From Robiginitomaculum sp. (GTDB taxonomy: Bacteria; Pseudomonadota; Alphaproteobacteria; Caulobacterales; Maricaulaceae): a stretch of 64,000 bases of DNA. Of this stretch, positions 41,774-51,207 are shown in pieces. The position numbers were made by a program, and so were the translations under genes. How positions within the stretch are numbered: position 1 is the first letter of the stretch; the number at the start of each line of letters is the position of its first letter. A model generated the notes under the pieces. The model made no database searches. It worked only from the letters and a program-made list of their open reading frames with translations, and was not told the origin of the DNA. The stretch lies in assembly GCA_016765135.1 (NCBI GenBank), contig JAESQN010000044.1, forward strand, positions 64,001 through 128,000, read 5' to 3'.

Positions 41774-43240
41774 ATGAGCGATTTAACCAAACTCACTCTC
41801 GAAGCTGCACTCTCTGGCCTCAAAGCCAAAGATTTTTCGTCCGTCGAGATCACCAAAGCTCATATTGATGCTTGTATGGACGCGGCGGATTTGAACGCCT
41901 TTATTACCACTGATTTTACCAATGCTATGAAGGCGGCGGAAATTTCGGACGCAAAACTTGCCAAAGGTGAAGGTGGTGCGCTTGAGGGCGCGCCTTTGGG
42001 CATCAAGGATTTGTTCTGTACCGAGGGCGTCAAAACCACGGCGGGTAGTAAAATACTGGGTGATTTTAAACCGCAATATGAATGCACGGTCACGGAAAAT
42101 ATGAAGCGGGACGGCATGGTTATGCTCGGCAAGCTGAATATGGACGAATTTGCTATGGGGTCATCAAATGAAACTTCCGCATTCGGCCCGGTCGTAAACC
42201 CGTGGCGCAAAGGCGAGGATTTAGTGCCGGGCGGCTCAAGCGGTGGTTCGGCTTCTGCGGTGGCCGCCAATATGTGCCTGGGCGCTACGGCCACCGATAC
42301 GGGCGGGTCTATCCGCCAGCCCGCCAGCTTTACCGGCACGGTCGGCATCAAACCGACCTATGGCCGCTGTTCGCGCTGGGGCATTGTCGCCTTTGCCTCA
42401 TCGCTTGATCAGGCCGGACCGATTACCCGCACGGTTAAGGACAGCGCTATTATGTTGCAATCTATGGCGGGTTATGACGCCAAAGACAGCACGTCCATCA
42501 ACAAAGCAATGCCCGATCTGTCCGCCGCTTGTGGCAAGTCCATCAAGGGTATGAAAATCGGTATTCCCAAAGAATATACAATGGACGGCATGCCGCGCGA
42601 AATCGAAGACCTCTGGCAGCAGGGCATTAAATGGCTGGAAAGCTGCGGCGCAGAAATTGTGCATGTGTCTTTGCCTCACACCAAATACGCATTGCCAGCA
42701 TACTATATAGTTGCCCCCGCCGAAGCCTCTTCCAATCTGGCCCGTTATGACGGGATGCGTTACGGCGAGCGGGTCGAGGGCGATAACCTTTACGATACAT
42801 ATGAACGCACCCGCGCCGAAGGCTTTGGCAAAGAAGTCCGCCGCCGCATTATGATGGGGACATATGTATTGTCCGCCGGGTATTACGACGCCTATTATCT
42901 GCAAGCCCAAAAGGTACGCACAAAAATTGCGGATGATTTCAAAAGGGCATGGGAAAAATGCGATGCGCTGCTGACGCCAACATGCCCAAGTGCGGCATTC
43001 GCAGTAGGCCGCAAACTAAACGACCCGGTGACAATGTACCTCAACGACATATTCACAGTGACGGCAAACCTCGCAGGCCTGCCAGCAATGTCCGTCCCGG
43101 CGGCGCTCGATAATAACGGACTGCCACTGGGCCTACAAATTATAGGCCGGGCGCTGGACGAGGAAACGGTGTTCGCGGCTTCCTCGGCGCTGGAGAGCTG
43201 CGCTGGCTTTGAGGCTAAACCGGAAAAATGGTGGGTGTGA
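41774..43240 (+). CDS. gatA: Aspartyl/glutamyl-tRNA(Asn/Gln) amidotransferase subunit A
   Basis: A 488-residue glutaminase subunit that releases ammonia for conversion of Glu-tRNA(Gln) or Asp-tRNA(Asn). The amidase-signature Ser-cisSer-Lys triad is visible in [11 protein letters not shown] (Lys), [15 protein letters not shown] (cis-Ser) and [15 protein letters not shown] (Ser). ATG 41774 has GGAG upstream and gives the usual N-terminus. A structured repeat separates it from gatB. Confidence 0.97.
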   Translation: MSDLTKLTLEAALSGLKAKDFSSVEITKAHIDACMDAADLNAFITTDFTNAMKAAEISDAKLAKGEGGALEGAPLGIKDLFCTEGVKTTAGSKILGDFKPQYECTVTENMKRDGMVMLGKLNMDEFAMGSSNETSAFGPVVNPWRKGEDLVPGGSSGGSASAVAANMCLGATATDTGGSIRQPASFTGTVGIKPTYGRCSRWGIVAFASSLDQAGPITRTVKDSAIMLQSMAGYDAKDSTSINKAMPDLSAACGKSIKGMKIGIPKEYTMDGMPREIEDLWQQGIKWLESCGAEIVHVSLPHTKYALPAYYIVAPAEASSNLARYDGMRYGERVEGDNLYDTYERTRAEGFGKEVRRRIMMGTYVLSAGYYDAYYLQAQKVRTKIADDFKRAWEKCDALLTPTCPSAAFAVGRKLNDPVTMYLNDIFTVTANLAGLPAMSVPAALDNNGLPLGLQIIGRALDEETVFAASSALESCAGFEAKPEKWWV

Positions 43241-43261
43241 TGAGCGGACGATCCACCGCAC

Positions 43262-43365
43262 CCCGCTCATTCCCGCGAAAGCGGGAATCCAGTTTAAACA
43301 AAAATGTGTGCGCTTTGCGCACTCTTTATTCGCTGGATACCTAGTCGTGGCTGGGTATGAGCGGG
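43262..43365. repeat. Four-way-junction repeat, copy 1 (gatA-gatB intergenic)
   Basis: Contiguous stems are: outer CCCGCTCAT (43262-43270) with ATGAGCGGG (43357-43365); TCCCGC-GAAA-GCGGGA (43271-43286, GNRA loop); ATCCAG (43287-43292) with CTGGAT (43333-43338), enclosing GTGCGC-TTT-GCGCAC (43308-43322); and ACCTAG-N6-CTGGGT (43339-43356). The junction has no unpaired bases. ATTCCC-N8-GGGAAT also fits the form of neisserial dRS3 repeats. It ends 23 nt before the gatB ATG. Confidence 0.88.
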
Positions 43366-43388
43366 TTTTATTGTAATAGGACGAGATA

Positions 43389-44867
43389 ATGTTCACAGCT
43401 AAACGTGTCGCAGACAAAAAAGATTGGTTATCCGGGCGGGATCATGATTGGGAAATCATTATCGGGCTTGAGGTGCATGCCCAGGTGGCGTCCAAGTCGA
43501 AATTGTTTTCGGGGGCGGCGACTGAATATGGGGCGGAGCCTAATACGCAGGTGTCGCTTGTCGATGCGGCCATGCCGGGCATGTTGCCTGTGGTCAATGA
43601 ATTTTGTATCGAGCAAGCCGTGCGCACCGGGCTTGGCCTGAACGCCCAGATCAATCTGTATTCGCGTTTTGACCGCAAGAATTATTTCTATCCGGACTTG
43701 CCGCAGGGTTATCAGATTTCCCAATTTGAATTTCCCATTGTCGGCGAGGGCGAAATAGAGATTGAACCTGAAGGCGGCGAAGCTGTTATTGTCGGGATTG
43801 AGCGGCTACATTTGGAGCAAGACGCGGGTAAATCCATACATGATTTATCGCCCGATGATACATTTGTTGACCTGAACCGCTCGGGCGTGTGCCTGATGGA
43901 AATCGTGTCCAAGCCTGATATGCGTAGCCCGGAAGAGGCTTCGGCTTATGTGGAGAAAGTGCGCGGCATTGTCCGGGCGCTCGGCACATGTGACGGGGAT
44001 ATGGAAAAGGGTAATTTGCGGGCTGATGTTAATGTGTCGGTGCGTAAACCCGGCGGTGATTTGGGCACACGGTGCGAGATTAAAAACGTCAACTCCATGC
44101 GCTTTATCCGCCAGGCTATCAATTATGAGGCGCGGCGGCAAATTGACATTTTGGAAGCCGGCGGCGAAATTGACCAGGAAACCAGATTATTCGATAACGC
44201 CAAGGGCGAGACCCGTACCATGCGCTCCAAAGAGGACGCCCATGATTACCGCTATTTCCCTGACCCGGATTTGCTGCCCATCAACATTACACAAGAATTT
44301 GTCGACGGGATAAAGGCGAACTTGCCGGAACTCCCCGATGCCCGCAAAGCCAGGTTCGTGGTGGATTACGGTATCCCCGAATATGATGCCCGGATTCTGA
44401 CTGCTGATAAAGCCAAGGGTGATTTTTATGAGCGGCTTGCAAAAGGCCGCGACGCGAAAATCGCCGCCAATTGGATGATGGGCGATTTGTTTGGGGCGCT
44501 CAACAAGGCAAGCATTAATCTGGATGATAGCCCGGTCAATTCAGATGCGCTGGGCGAATTACTTGACCTGATCGGTGACAAAACCATTTCAGGAAAAATC
44601 GCAAAAGATGTGTTTGAGAAAATGTTTGCAGGTGAGGGCGGGGCCAATGAAATTGTTGAGCGCGAGGGCCTGAAACAGGTCACAGACACGGGCGCTATTG
44701 AAAAAATGGTACAAGACGTCATAGATGCCAATGCTGACCAGGCCGCCAAAGTCGCGGACAATCCCAGGCTAGTCGGTTTCTTCGTCGGTCAAGTGATGAA
44801 AGCCTCAGGTGGCAAAGCCAATCCGCAAGCGGTCAATGAGATCTTGCGCAAGAAATTGGGGCTGTGA
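43389..44867 (+). CDS. gatB: Aspartyl/glutamyl-tRNA(Asn/Gln) amidotransferase subunit B
   Basis: A 492-residue tRNA-binding kinase/transamidase subunit that activates the misacylated tRNA and adds the amide. Motifs are [51 protein letters not shown] and [17 protein letters not shown]. The C-terminal YqeY-like domain ends [21 protein letters not shown]. The nearest SD-like sequence is AGGACGAG. Copies of one structured repeat lie immediately before and after the gene. Confidence 0.97.
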   Translation: MFTAKRVADKKDWLSGRDHDWEIIIGLEVHAQVASKSKLFSGAATEYGAEPNTQVSLVDAAMPGMLPVVNEFCIEQAVRTGLGLNAQINLYSRFDRKNYFYPDLPQGYQISQFEFPIVGEGEIEIEPEGGEAVIVGIERLHLEQDAGKSIHDLSPDDTFVDLNRSGVCLMEIVSKPDMRSPEEASAYVEKVRGIVRALGTCDGDMEKGNLRADVNVSVRKPGGDLGTRCEIKNVNSMRFIRQAINYEARRQIDILEAGGEIDQETRLFDNAKGETRTMRSKEDAHDYRYFPDPDLLPINITQEFVDGIKANLPELPDARKARFVVDYGIPEYDARILTADKAKGDFYERLAKGRDAKIAANWMMGDLFGALNKASINLDDSPVNSDALGELLDLIGDKTISGKIAKDVFEKMFAGEGGANEIVEREGLKQVTDTGAIEKMVQDVIDANADQAAKVADNPRLVGFFVGQVMKASGGKANPQAVNEILRKKLGL

Positions 44868-44888
44868 TTGTGTCTCCCAACACTCCGG

Positions 44889-44980
44889 TCATTCCCGCGA
44901 AAGCGGGAATCCAGTTGAACAAAAATGTGTGGGCATCGCCCACTCTTTATACGCTGGATACCCAATCAAGTTGGGCATGA
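44889..44980. repeat. Four-way-junction repeat, copy 2 (downstream of gatB)
   Basis: Same fold as copy 1: TCAT (44889-44892) with ATGA (44977-44980), a weaker outer stem; TCCCGC-GAAA-GCGGGA (44893-44908); ATCCAG (44909-44914) with CTGGAT (44954-44959), enclosing GTGGGC-ATC-GCCCAC (44929-44943); CCCAA-N5-TTGGG (44961-44975). Paired changes relative to copy 1 keep the stems. The unpaired AACAAAAATGT and CTCTTTAT segments are identical in both. Confidence 0.86.
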
Positions 44981-45005
44981 GAGGGTTATTTGGGATGCGT
45001 GATCT

Positions 45006-45209
45006 ATGAAAACCAAACTCAACACCAAATACACCCAAATCCTGTGGGCCAATATTGTTATCCTTGGGGGTGGTGTTGGCTATCTGGTTTTTAAAAAGTG
45101 GAGCAATATGAGTTATGCATTTGGTGCGGGGGTGGGGATTGGTATAATCGAATATGTGGTGATGCATTTTTCATTGCTACGCAAACAACGAAAAGAAAAT
45201 GAGAGATAA
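45006..45209 (+). CDS. Small membrane protein of unknown function
   Basis: 67 residues with two hydrophobic segments (ILWANIVILGGGVGYLVF and FGAGVGIGIIEYVVMHFSLL) and a basic tail (LRKQRKENER). It ends 1 nt before the nitroreductase ATG, so the pair is probably co-translated. No Shine-Dalgarno is obvious upstream. Family not recognised. Confidence 0.6.
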   Translation: MKTKLNTKYTQILWANIVILGGGVGYLVFKKWSNMSYAFGAGVGIGIIEYVVMHFSLLRKQRKENER

Positions 45210-45210
45210 A

Positions 45211-45900
45211 ATGACTATCAGCACGACAAAAGCGGAAACTGTAACCGCCGCAATTATGAGCCGCATCACCACGCGAGGGTTTTTGGAAAAGTCTGTCCCG
45301 GATGATGTTCTTAAAAGCATTTTCGAGACGGCGCGCCGTACCCCGTCCGGCGGCAATCTCCAACCGTGGAATGTGCATGTGTTGACGGGCGAGCCGCTAG
45401 ATGCGTTTCGAGGCGAAGTTATCGGCAAATTGATGCAAGGCAAAACCGAAGGTGACACTTATCAAGCTTATCCGTCGCCTTTGTGGGAGCCGATGCGCAC
45501 ATGGCGTTATAAATTGGGCGAGGATATGTACGGCCTTCTCGGCATAGCCAAGGACGATAAACCCGCTCGCATGATGCAGGTGGGGCAAAATTTCAATTTC
45601 TTCGGCGCACCTGTCGGGATTTTGGTGACTATAGACAAGCGTATGGACGCGCCGCAATTCATGGATATCGGCATATATCTACAAAGTTTGATGTTACTGG
45701 CCCGGGAACAGGGCTTACACACTGCGCCCCAGGGCGCATGGCGGGCCTTCCCCGATACGGTAAAGAAGCACACAGGCCACCCCGACGAGCAACAAATCTT
45801 GGTTGGCATGTCTATGGGCTATGCTGACCCGGACAAACCGGTCAATGATCTTATCGTCGATCGTGCAGAGCTCTCAGAGCTGGTAAAATTTCATACTTGA
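45211..45900 (+). CDS. Nitroreductase-family FMN oxidoreductase
   Basis: A 229-residue flavoprotein of the NfsB/FRP nitroreductase fold. It shows the FMN-binding start IMSRITTRGFLEKSVPDD, ARRTPSGGNLQPWNVHVL, MDIGIYLQSLMLLAREQGLHT and LVGMSMGYADPDKPVN. Members reduce nitroaromatics, quinones or enones with NAD(P)H. ATG 45211 is one base after the stop of the small membrane protein; GAGAGA upstream serves as a weak ribosome-binding site. The physiological substrate is not predictable. Confidence 0.92.
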   Translation: MTISTTKAETVTAAIMSRITTRGFLEKSVPDDVLKSIFETARRTPSGGNLQPWNVHVLTGEPLDAFRGEVIGKLMQGKTEGDTYQAYPSPLWEPMRTWRYKLGEDMYGLLGIAKDDKPARMMQVGQNFNFFGAPVGILVTIDKRMDAPQFMDIGIYLQSLMLLAREQGLHTAPQGAWRAFPDTVKKHTGHPDEQQILVGMSMGYADPDKPVNDLIVDRAELSELVKFHT

Positions 45901-46265
45901 TTAAGCATGAAGACAGGTTTTTTCGACAAAAACAGATTAAATCGCATTATTTTTAAGTTTTTTCGATTTTTTTCGACAGATTTATAGTTGATTTTGACCA
46001 AAAATATACTTCAGTATCCTTGTATTAGGTAAGTATGTAGTGGAAAGTAATTTGATTTTAATCTTGTTTAAATTCAATATAAATACATATTTACTTACTT
46101 TAACATCAGTAAAGCTTGGTTAACCTTTATTTTAATTAACCTTATGTCAACCTGGCCCCGTCAGATTGTGCCTATATCCGCTGGAGACATTGTAAAAATG
46201 CCAACGCGGGTATCACCCAAGGAATAATCCGAAGGTGTTAGGTGAAAAGTAACATGGGGGGCATT
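45901..46265. other. AT-rich gene-free region
   Basis: About 365 bp with no supportable gene. It contains T-tract/TTTCGACA-like repeats (45918-45985) and a TTAACC repeated twice near 46119-46140. These resemble single CtrA half-sites, but the spacing does not fit the TTAA-N7-TTAA rule. The Sel1-like gene's promoter probably lies here. Confidence 0.5.
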
Positions 46266-46568
46266 ATGGCCTTTACAGATATTGAAGTAAAAGAGGCCCG
46301 TGCGGCCGTTATTGCAAAAGCTGAGGCAGCGGATTTGTTCCGTCTCGGCCTTATATATTCCACAGATCACGAGGATCGTGGGCCGGATATGATTGAAGCC
46401 CATAAATGGTTCAATTTGGCCGCGCTTCTTGGCTCCAGACCAGCTCAGGCTTACCGCAGTGAGCTGACTTTGGAAATGAGCAATGAAGATGTGACCTTGG
46501 CCCAACGTGCCGCACGTGGATGGTTGGCAGAAAACCGTACAAAAATGGCCGCTGTACAAGCCGTTTAA
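46266..46568 (+). CDS. Small Sel1-like repeat protein
   Basis: 100 residues. The segment DLFRLGLIYST...MIEAHKWFNLAALLGSRPAQAYRSEL fits a Sel1/TPR-like helical pair with the EAHKWFNLAA hallmark (quoted in parts). It ends in an ARGWLAENR helix. Such single-repeat proteins are common and uncharacterised in Alphaproteobacteria. GGGGG precedes ATG 46266; the frame extends 24 nt further to a GTG. Confidence 0.75.
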   Translation: MAFTDIEVKEARAAVIAKAEAADLFRLGLIYSTDHEDRGPDMIEAHKWFNLAALLGSRPAQAYRSELTLEMSNEDVTLAQRAARGWLAENRTKMAAVQAV

Positions 46569-46582
46569 AAGGCCCGGATGGT

Positions 46583-47626
46583 TTACTTTTGTGAATACTT
46601 AGAGAATGCCCGGATATGAATGCCGCGTGTCACGACTTTGATCGGTGACCAGGTAAATTTGTTCAGCATTTCAATACTGCGCACTGTCCGTGTTTTTTGT
46701 ACGGCACGGCGATCACGGAAAGTTTGCGGTAGACCCGCAATTCCGTCTTTAACACCGCGCAAGGTCGGCTTGAACCTACCTTTGCGAAACAATGCCCACC
46801 ACAGATAAGCCAAATTAGCCCCAATATGCAACGGGGTGAGCAAGATTAAAAGCGGCCAGGGCATGTTTTTAAAAAATGTCCAAATCCGGTTACGAGTCCC
46901 GTGATAGACTGCAAATTCCGGCACTTTATCAGATATTCCAGAGCTAACATGGTCAACAATCGCCTCGGCGGATTGCACACAGTCCCCGCCCGCAAGCTGC
47001 ATGCGAAAAGCCAAATCAACATCTTCGTGGTAACAAAAAAACCGCTCGTCAAACCCGCCCATGGAAACAAATTTTTCGCGGTTATATAGCCCGGCGGCGG
47101 CGCAAGGGCCGAACACAAGCCCGGTTTTTGGTCCGGTTTTAGGCGGCGATATTTGTTTGCCGTGCCCAGCCCGAAAAGCAATACCCGAGATATGATAGCA
47201 ATCACCGGCCCCGTCCAATGTTGGGGTGTCCGCTAAAGCCAAATATTGCGTCGAACCTACCATTGTGATGTTAGGCGCAAGTTTGGTAGCCTTTAGTAAT
47301 TGCTCCAGCCAGTCTTTGCGGGCAAAGGCGTCCGGGTTTAGCAAAGCAATCCAGGGTGCTTTGGCCAATTTGGCGGCCTTGTTATTGGCGGCGGCAAACC
47401 CGGTGTTCTTCCCAAGCTCCATAATTTTGAAACGATCATCCAATTTTGGCAATGTAGCTATTGATTCGTCGGTGGAGCCATTATCGACGATAAAGCACTC
47501 AAAATCCGGCTCATTTTGTCCCAGCACGGACGCGACCGAGCGGGCCAACCACTCGCCCCCGTTAAAATTAACAATGATGATTGAGGCTTTGGGGATTTTA
47601 TGTTCCTTTTGCGTGAAAATTATCAC
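46583..47626 (-). CDS. Family 2 glycosyltransferase (rhamnosyltransferase-like)
   Basis: About 347 residues. The GT-A domain has ASIIIVNFNGGEWL, FIVDNGSTDESI, GFAAANNKAAKLAKAPWIALLNPDA (in parts) and the acceptor-side FGPCAAAGLYNREKF...FCYHEDVDLAFR. A C-terminal hydrophobic segment (PWPLLILLTPLHIGANLAYLW) suggests membrane association. It resembles WbbL/RfbF-like rhamnosyltransferases of O-antigen or capsule pathways. The open frame continues to 47734 into the divergent ahcY start, so the true start is later: GTG 47626 lacks a ribosome-binding site, while an AAGGA sits 7 nt before an ATC codon at 47596. Confidence 0.87.
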   Translation of the reverse strand: MIIFTQKEHKIPKASIIIVNFNGGEWLARSVASVLGQNEPDFECFIVDNGSTDESIATLPKLDDRFKIMELGKNTGFAAANNKAAKLAKAPWIALLNPDAFARKDWLEQLLKATKLAPNITMVGSTQYLALADTPTLDGAGDCYHISGIAFRAGHGKQISPPKTGPKTGLVFGPCAAAGLYNREKFVSMGGFDERFFCYHEDVDLAFRMQLAGGDCVQSAEAIVDHVSSGISDKVPEFAVYHGTRNRIWTFFKNMPWPLLILLTPLHIGANLAYLWWALFRKGRFKPTLRGVKDGIAGLPQTFRDRRAVQKTRTVRSIEMLNKFTWSPIKVVTRGIHIRAFSKYSQK

Positions 47627-47732
47627 ACATGTTTGACATAACAAAGCATTGCACACAAAGGGAAATTTATTTATAGGCTGGCAGACTTGAATTTTTACTT
47701 TCCATATCAGGCCCATACTAGGATATAGACAC

Positions 47733-49031
47733 ATGCCAAAAACACAAAACGATTATAAAGTAGCCGATCTTACACTGGCCGATTGGGGCCGTAAGGAAAT
47801 CAATATTGCTGAAACCGAAATGCCGGGCCTGATGGCGTTGCGCGCAGAATTTGGTGAGAAAAAACCACTTGCAGGTGCCCGTATTGCCGGCTGTTTGCAC
47901 ATGACCATTCAAACCGCAGTCTTGATTGAAACTTTGACAGCACTGGGCGCAGAAGTGCGCTGGTCGTCTTGTAATATTTTCTCCACACAAGATCAAGCCG
48001 CTGCTGCCATTGCTGTTACGGGTGTGCCTGTATTTGCCTGGAAAGGCTTGACCGAAGACGAGTTTTGGGAGTGTATTCACGCCACAATTAAAGGGCCAAA
48101 TGGTTGGACACCCAACATGATTTTGGACGACGGCGGCGATTTGACCGTTCTCATGCACGATGAATATCCCGAGTTGATGAAAGAGGTCAAAGGTCTTTCC
48201 GAAGAAACGACTACCGGCGTGATGCGTCTGTACCAAATGGAAAAGGCTGGCACTTTGGTTGTCCCTGCTATTAACGTAAATGATAGCGTGACCAAATCGA
48301 AATTTGACAATCTGTACGGTTGTAAGGAAAGCTTGGTTGACAGCATCAAGCGGGCAACAGATGTTATGCTTTCAGGTAAAACTGCCGTAATTTGTGGATT
48401 TGGCGATGTGGGCAAGGGTTCCGCCGAAAGCTTGCGCAGCCAGGGTGCGCGGGTCAAGGTTACTGAAATCGATCCGATTTGCGCGCTACAAGCGGCTATG
48501 GAAGGCTATGAAGTCGTGACCATGGAAGAAGCCGCGCCAGTGTGCGATATTTTCGTCACTGCTACGGGCAATAAAGATGTGATCACAGTTGAGCATATGC
48601 GCCAAATGAAAGACCGGGCAATCGTTTGTAATATCGGTCATTTTGACAGCGAAATTCAAATTGATGCTCTGCGTAATTATGAGTGGGACAATGTTAAGCC
48701 ACAGGTTGACGAGGTTGTGTTCCCGGACGGCAAGCGCTTGATCGTTCTGGCTGAAGGCCGTTTGGTCAATCTTGGTTGCGGTACGGGGCATCCCAGCTTT
48801 GTTATGTCCGCGAGCTTTACCAACCAAGTATTGGCGCAAATTGAGCTTTGGGAAAATCACAAAAATTATGACAATAAAGTCTATGTTCTGCCCAAGCATT
48901 TGGACGAAAAAGTCGCCGAATTGCATCTTGCTAAATTGGGTGCAAAGCTGACCAAACTGTCTGATGCGCAATCCGAATATTTGGGTCTTCCTGTTGAAGG
49001 GCCGTACAAGCCGGAGCATTATCGTTATTAA
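47733..49031 (+). CDS. ahcY: Adenosylhomocysteinase (SAH hydrolase)
   Basis: A 432-residue cytosolic enzyme that splits S-adenosylhomocysteine into adenosine and homocysteine, relieving product inhibition of methyltransferases. Motifs are [45 protein letters not shown], the NAD-binding [18 protein letters not shown] and the C-terminal [10 protein letters not shown]. It is followed 70 nt later by metK, so the two steps of the SAM cycle are paired. No SAH riboswitch was recognised in the short leader. Confidence 0.98.
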   Translation: MPKTQNDYKVADLTLADWGRKEINIAETEMPGLMALRAEFGEKKPLAGARIAGCLHMTIQTAVLIETLTALGAEVRWSSCNIFSTQDQAAAAIAVTGVPVFAWKGLTEDEFWECIHATIKGPNGWTPNMILDDGGDLTVLMHDEYPELMKEVKGLSEETTTGVMRLYQMEKAGTLVVPAINVNDSVTKSKFDNLYGCKESLVDSIKRATDVMLSGKTAVICGFGDVGKGSAESLRSQGARVKVTEIDPICALQAAMEGYEVVTMEEAAPVCDIFVTATGNKDVITVEHMRQMKDRAIVCNIGHFDSEIQIDALRNYEWDNVKPQVDEVVFPDGKRLIVLAEGRLVNLGCGTGHPSFVMSASFTNQVLAQIELWENHKNYDNKVYVLPKHLDEKVAELHLAKLGAKLTKLSDAQSEYLGLPVEGPYKPEHYRY

Positions 49032-49101
49032 CCACCAAAAACAATCAAGCCTCTAATAATAATAAAAAGCCTTAAGAGCCTTAAAACCCGAGGAGCGTAC
49101 A

Positions 49102-50295
49102 ATGCGCCAACATTATGAATTCACGTCCGAATCTGTTTCCGAAGGGCATCCGGACAAAGTGTCTGACCGGATTTCCGACGAAATCGTCGATCTGTTTTTC
49201 CGCGAGAGTGTCAAAGACGGCATGTCCCCTTGGGATGTGCGTGTTGCCGCAGAAACCCTGACCACTACGGATAAAGTTGTGATAGCGGGTGAGACCCGTG
49301 GTTCTGGAAAAATCACCAACGATATGATCGAAGACGTGACCCGCCAGGCCATTAAAGATATAGGTTATGAGCAAGATGGTTTTCATTGGAAAACCGTTGA
49401 TATTGATATTCTCTTACACGCCCAAAGCGTTGATATTGCCCAGGGCGTAGATGACGGTAGTGGTTTGCACGCCGAAGAAGGTGCGGGCGATCAGGGTATT
49501 ATGTTCGGTTATGCGTGTAACGAAACGCCTGATTTGATGCCGGCTCCGGTTTACTATAGCCACAAAATTCTAGAGCGCCTGGCCAAGGCCCGCAAGCTTG
49601 AAGATCAAACTTGGCTCGGCCCGGATTCCAAAAGCCAGGTTACCGTGCGCTATGAAAATGGCAAACCTGTAGGCGCTTCTGCCATAGTTCTTTCGACCCA
49701 GCATTTGGACGAGAATATGACCTCTGCGGATGTGGCGAAGCTGGTAAAACCTTATATTTATGAGCAATTACCGGAGGGCTGGATTACTGATGATACCATC
49801 TGGCACATCAACCCTACAGGTAAATTTGTCATTGGCGGGCCGGACGGGGACACCGGGCTTACTGGTCGCAAAATCATCGTCGATACTTACGGCGGCGCTG
49901 CCCCCCACGGCGGCGGCGCATTTTCGGGTAAAGACCCGACCAAGGTTGACCGCTCGGCTGCTTATGCTGCGCGTTATCTTGCCAAAAACATTGTTGCTGC
50001 AGGCATTGCAGATTGGGTCAATATCCAACTTTCTTACGCAATTGGTGTAGCGCGACCGACCTCTATTTATGTTGACATGGCCGGCAAAGGCCAGGTCAGC
50101 GAAGAAGCAGTGGAAAAAGCCATCGGCGAAGTTATGAGCTTGACACCACGCGGCATTCGCGAACATTTGGCACTCAATAAACCCATCTATGCCCGCACAT
50201 CAGCCTATGGACATTTCGGGCGTACCCCGGATGAAGACGGCGGATTTTCATGGGAAAAAACCGATCTGGTAGATGCACTTAAAGCGGCGCTTTAA
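49102..50295 (+). CDS. metK: S-adenosylmethionine synthetase
   Basis: A 397-residue enzyme making SAM from Met and ATP. Signature motifs are [36 protein letters not shown] and [22 protein letters not shown] (in parts). A strong GAGGAG lies 6 nt before the ATG. It forms an ahcY-metK pair for the activated-methyl cycle. A palindromic repeat (50327-50411) lies between this gene and the convergent aldolase gene. Confidence 0.98.
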   Translation: MRQHYEFTSESVSEGHPDKVSDRISDEIVDLFFRESVKDGMSPWDVRVAAETLTTTDKVVIAGETRGSGKITNDMIEDVTRQAIKDIGYEQDGFHWKTVDIDILLHAQSVDIAQGVDDGSGLHAEEGAGDQGIMFGYACNETPDLMPAPVYYSHKILERLAKARKLEDQTWLGPDSKSQVTVRYENGKPVGASAIVLSTQHLDENMTSADVAKLVKPYIYEQLPEGWITDDTIWHINPTGKFVIGGPDGDTGLTGRKIIVDTYGGAAPHGGGAFSGKDPTKVDRSAAYAARYLAKNIVAAGIADWVNIQLSYAIGVARPTSIYVDMAGKGQVSEEAVEKAIGEVMSLTPRGIREHLALNKPIYARTSAYGHFGRTPDEDGGFSWEKTDLVDALKAAL

Positions 50296-50326
50296 AAGCC
50301 CGATGTTCTAATTGGTTTGTAGTTCT

Positions 50327-50411
50327 GTAGGGTGGATTAGGCTTTTAGCCGTAATCCACCATTGGCATACCCCGCATGGTAGATTACGCTAAAGAAGCTA
50401 ATCCACCTTAC
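50327..50411. repeat. Long palindromic element, copy B (diverged)
   Basis: GTAGGGTGGATTAGGC... (50327 onward) opposes ...GCTAATCCACCTTAC (ending 50411), with several mismatches between arms. The centre ACCATTGG and the flanking AATCC/GATTACG are the same as in copy A at 18846-18934. It lies between convergent metK and the transaldolase gene, the same kind of position as copy A. Confidence 0.85.
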
Positions 50412-50466
50412 AAATTTTGGTTTTAATCGGGACACAAGATGCAAATCTCTAAATCAGGGATAGGCC

Positions 50467-51117
50467 CTAAATACTCTGCCCGGTCTTTTTCCAATCGGCC
50501 ATAAATGCGGCTAAACCTTTGTCGGTTAAGGCGTGGTTGGCCATATCGCGGATGACATCTGGCGGTGCGGTGGCTACATCAGCCCCTATCAGGGCGCAGT
50601 TTTCCATATGCTCCAGGGAGCGGATGGAAGCTGCGAGAATTTCGGTCTCAAAACCATAATTGTCATAGATAACGCGGATTTCCGCGATCAAATCACAACC
50701 GTCCTCACCAATATCGTCAAGACGCCCGATAAACGGTGAGATAAATGTTGCGCCCGCTTTGGCCGCCAACAGCGCCTGATTGGCCGAAAAACATAGGGTA
50801 ACATTGGTGGAAATACCTTGCGATGAAAGCGCGTTGGTCGCTTCAAGTCCGGCCCATGTTAAAGGGAGTTTGACGCAAACATTATCTGCCCAACCCGCGA
50901 CGCGCTTGCCTTCTTCGATCATGCCTTTGGTGTCCAGTGCCGTCACTTCGGCGCTAACAGGGCCGTCAACAAAGGCGCAAATTTCCTGGACGACCTCTTT
51001 GAAGTCACGTCCTGATTTGGCAATCAATGAGGGGTTGGTGGTCACACCGTCAACAAAGCCGCTGGGGATCAAGGCTTTGATGGCATCGGTTTCGGCTGTA
51101 TCAATAAAAAACTTCAT
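50467..51117 (-). CDS. Small transaldolase / fructose-6-phosphate aldolase (TalC/Fsa family)
   Basis: A 216-residue TIM-barrel aldolase. [20 protein letters not shown] at the start, [12 protein letters not shown], the Schiff-base lysine in [32 protein letters not shown] and [10 protein letters not shown] define the TalC/MipB subfamily. Members act as transaldolase in the pentose-phosphate pathway or cleave fructose-6-phosphate; sequence alone does not settle which. Ends close to palindromic copy B. Confidence 0.92.
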   Translation of the reverse strand: MKFFIDTAETDAIKALIPSGFVDGVTTNPSLIAKSGRDFKEVVQEICAFVDGPVSAEVTALDTKGMIEEGKRVAGWADNVCVKLPLTWAGLEATNALSSQGISTNVTLCFSANQALLAAKAGATFISPFIGRLDDIGEDGCDLIAEIRVIYDNYGFETEILAASIRSLEHMENCALIGADVATAPPDVIRDMANHALTDKGLAAFMADWKKTGQSI

Positions 51118-51207
51118 AGCAATTTTTCTTTCTGGACTTTCTCTTCTAAACTCACCGAATCAGTGTAGGCAAATAAATCGTAACAAATGTGTAAACATGT
51201 GTAAAAA

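Noticed and set aside
43133-43417. Minus-strand open frame reading WIPAFAGM
   Set aside because: It is a translation of the structured repeat and gatA antisense. Such PAFAGM or IPAKAGIQ peptides are a well-known artefact of this repeat type.
46105-46140. TTAACC repeats as a CtrA site
   Set aside because: The half-sites are separated by 8 nt or more rather than the required 7, so this is not a convincing CtrA box.
49081-49101. CCGAGGAGCG before metK resembles the conserved start of SAH riboswitches
   Set aside because: It overlaps the Shine-Dalgarno sequence and lies about 8 nt from the ATG, leaving no room for the rest of the aptamer. It is read as a strong ribosome-binding site.
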